Assembly: GCA_017560705.1 (NCBI GenBank)
Contig: JAFZEK010000014.1
Location: forward strand, 1-7,394
DNA length: 7,394 bases
Origin: Bacteroidales bacterium
GTDB lineage: Bacteria; Bacteroidota; Bacteroidia; Bacteroidales; P3
Direction of reading: 5' to 3'
Both the position numbers and the translations under genes were made by a program. Position 1 is the first letter of the stretch. Each line of letters opens with the position of its first letter. Positions 6,393 to 7,394 of this stretch are shown piece by piece. Under the pieces are notes generated by a model, which worked only from the letters and a program-made list of their open reading frames with translations, did not search any database and was not told where the DNA came from.

Positions 6393-7343
6393 ATGAAACT
6401 GCAAACTATAGTGGAGCCCAAACATGAAGGTCAAAAGCTGGACATAGGTAGCAAAGTCCTCTTGCTAGGCTCTTGCTTCACCGATTCTATTGGGCGAAAG
6501 ATGGAGTACTTCGGATTCCAATGTTGCAGGAATCCTTTTGGTATACTATATAATCCTTTCTCCATTGCTACTGCTTTGGAGCATTGCATAGCCGGCAAGG
6601 ATATAACTGAGGACGACTTGGTGTGTCAAAACAACGTTTGGCATTCGTGGTTGCACCACAGTTCTTTCTCTGATGTGGATAAGGATAAGTGTTTGGAAAA
6701 CTGCAATGCTGCTATACATCATGCTCATAACTTCATGAAACATGCCAACTATGTGATAATAACTTGGGGCACGGCTTTGGTGTATACGTTGAAAGAGAAA
6801 GAGCTCGTGGTGGGCAATTGTCATAAAATGCCCGGAACAATGTTTCATCGTGGTATGGCTTCCGTAGCCGATGTGGTGGAAAGATATACACAGCTTGTGA
6901 AACATCTACAAGCCTACAACCATCAAGCTAGGATAATATTCACAGTAAGCCCTATACGACATTGGAAAGAAGGATATAGGGAAAACCTACTGAGCAAATC
7001 TGTGTTGCATTTGGCTATAGATGAACTACAACGCACTGTTGGAGGTTGCTTGTACTTCCCATCCTACGAAATAGTGATGGACGAGCTGAGGGACTACAGA
7101 TTCTACGATGTGGATATGCTGCACCCTAGCACTGTGGCGGTAGAGATAATATGGGAAAAATTCCTGAACACATATACCGACGAACGCACCCGACAGATAT
7201 GTGGCATGGTGGATAAATATAGGAAAATGAAAGAACATCGTCCGTTTTTCCCCGAAGCTGAAGAATATAAAAAGCACTTGCTGAAAACGGAACAGCTGGA
7301 AACCGAACTTAGGAATTTGTTAGGTAGAGACATAACGGATTAA
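6393..7343 (+). CDS. GSCFA-family protein, putative SGNH-type hydrolase
   Basis: This 316-residue protein carries the family-defining GSCF motif at 26-29 (LLLGSCFTDSIG). NPFGILYNPFS follows at 47-57, then ITWGTALVY (123-131), NCHK (142-145), TVSPIRHWKEG (184-194) and DMLHPS (241-246). GSCFA proteins are common in Bacteroidetes and are related to SGNH/GDSL hydrolases. By analogy S27 would be the nucleophile, and D241 with H244 the acid and base. The substrate is unknown; acyl or acetyl esters on a glycan or lipid are only a guess. There is no signal peptide or membrane helix, so a cytoplasmic location is likely. The C-terminal 45 residues are charged and helical. The ATG at 6393 comes 17 bases after the dnaE stop, with an A-rich spacer and no promoter of its own, so co-transcription with dnaE is likely. 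Length is normal for the family. Confidence 0.93.
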   Translation: MKLQTIVEPKHEGQKLDIGSKVLLLGSCFTDSIGRKMEYFGFQCCRNPFGILYNPFSIATALEHCIAGKDITEDDLVCQNNVWHSWLHHSSFSDVDKDKCLENCNAAIHHAHNFMKHANYVIITWGTALVYTLKEKELVVGNCHKMPGTMFHRGMASVADVVERYTQLVKHLQAYNHQARIIFTVSPIRHWKEGYRENLLSKSVLHLAIDELQRTVGGCLYFPSYEIVMDELRDYRFYDVDMLHPSTVAVEIIWEKFLNTYTDERTRQICGMVDKYRKMKEHRPFFPEAEEYKKHLLKTEQLETELRNLLGRDITD

Positions 7344-7351
7344 TTGTGTAA

Positions 7352-7367
7352 AGGCAACTTCTAAAAA
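7352..7367. repeat. 16-mer direct repeat, copy 2
   Basis: This is the second exact copy of AGGCAACTTCTAAAAA, nine bases after the GSCFA stop codon. A weak stem can form between AAAGGCAA (7350-7357, one bulged G) and TTGCTTT (7368-7374), but it lacks a GC-rich stem and T-run, so I do not call a terminator. On the reverse strand no TAnnTTTG follows at promoter spacing, so here it does not look like part of a promoter. The rest of the window to 7394 shows no gene. Confidence 0.6.
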
Positions 7368-7394
7368 TTGCTTTGCGAGTGATTTACGGAATAC

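Noticed and set aside
7350..7374. Intrinsic terminator after the GSCFA gene
   Set aside because: The possible stem is AT-rich, contains a bulge, and is not followed by a run of T.
1..7394. Apparent abundance of the tetranucleotide CTAG
   Set aside because: By rough count it occurs about as often as base composition predicts. It is only notable against genomes that avoid CTAG.

Overview
The window looks like chromosomal DNA from a member of the Bacteroidetes, probably the order Bacteroidales. The evidence is an AT-leaning composition, A/T-rich leaders without Shine-Dalgarno sequences, two close matches to the Bacteroidetes -7 promoter element TAnnTTTG, a GSCFA-family protein, and a TPR / beta-propeller / OmpA protein with the architecture of the type IX secretion component PorE. 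It is mostly a housekeeping region. Its least explained part is a 741-base intergenic stretch.

Layout: two genes run leftward. Nearest the centre is a 653-residue OmpA-family envelope protein (202-2163). It is followed 23 bases later by the first 59 codons of a second gene, probably an ABC transporter permease/ATPase, cut off by the left edge (1-178). The two probably share a transcript started near 2235. Two genes run rightward: dnaE, the replicative DNA polymerase III alpha subunit (2905-6375), then a GSCFA-family protein (6393-7343) only 17 bases downstream. A good promoter at 2840-2870 serves this pair. The last 51 bases hold no gene.

The divergent intergenic region 2164-2904 holds both promoters and an unusual density of symmetric sequence. 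It has an exact 16-mer that recurs after the GSCFA gene, a long interrupted inverted repeat with an inner CATAGC/GCTATG hairpin, a perfect 18-bp palindrome, a cluster of YTGCAA words, and five head-to-tail 21-bp units at 2527-2631. Each 21-bp unit is itself an imperfect palindrome. A small hairpin with a TTGCAC direct repeat lies just before the dnaE promoter. I see no protein-coding gene, tRNA or known riboswitch there. The 21-bp array is the best candidate for something undescribed: two helical turns per unit would put repeated dyad sites on one face of the DNA.

Functionally, the left pair belongs to the cell envelope. The right pair joins chromosome replication to a putative SGNH-type hydrolase of unknown substrate. 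I found no mobile element, CRISPR array, RNA gene or sign of recent transfer.
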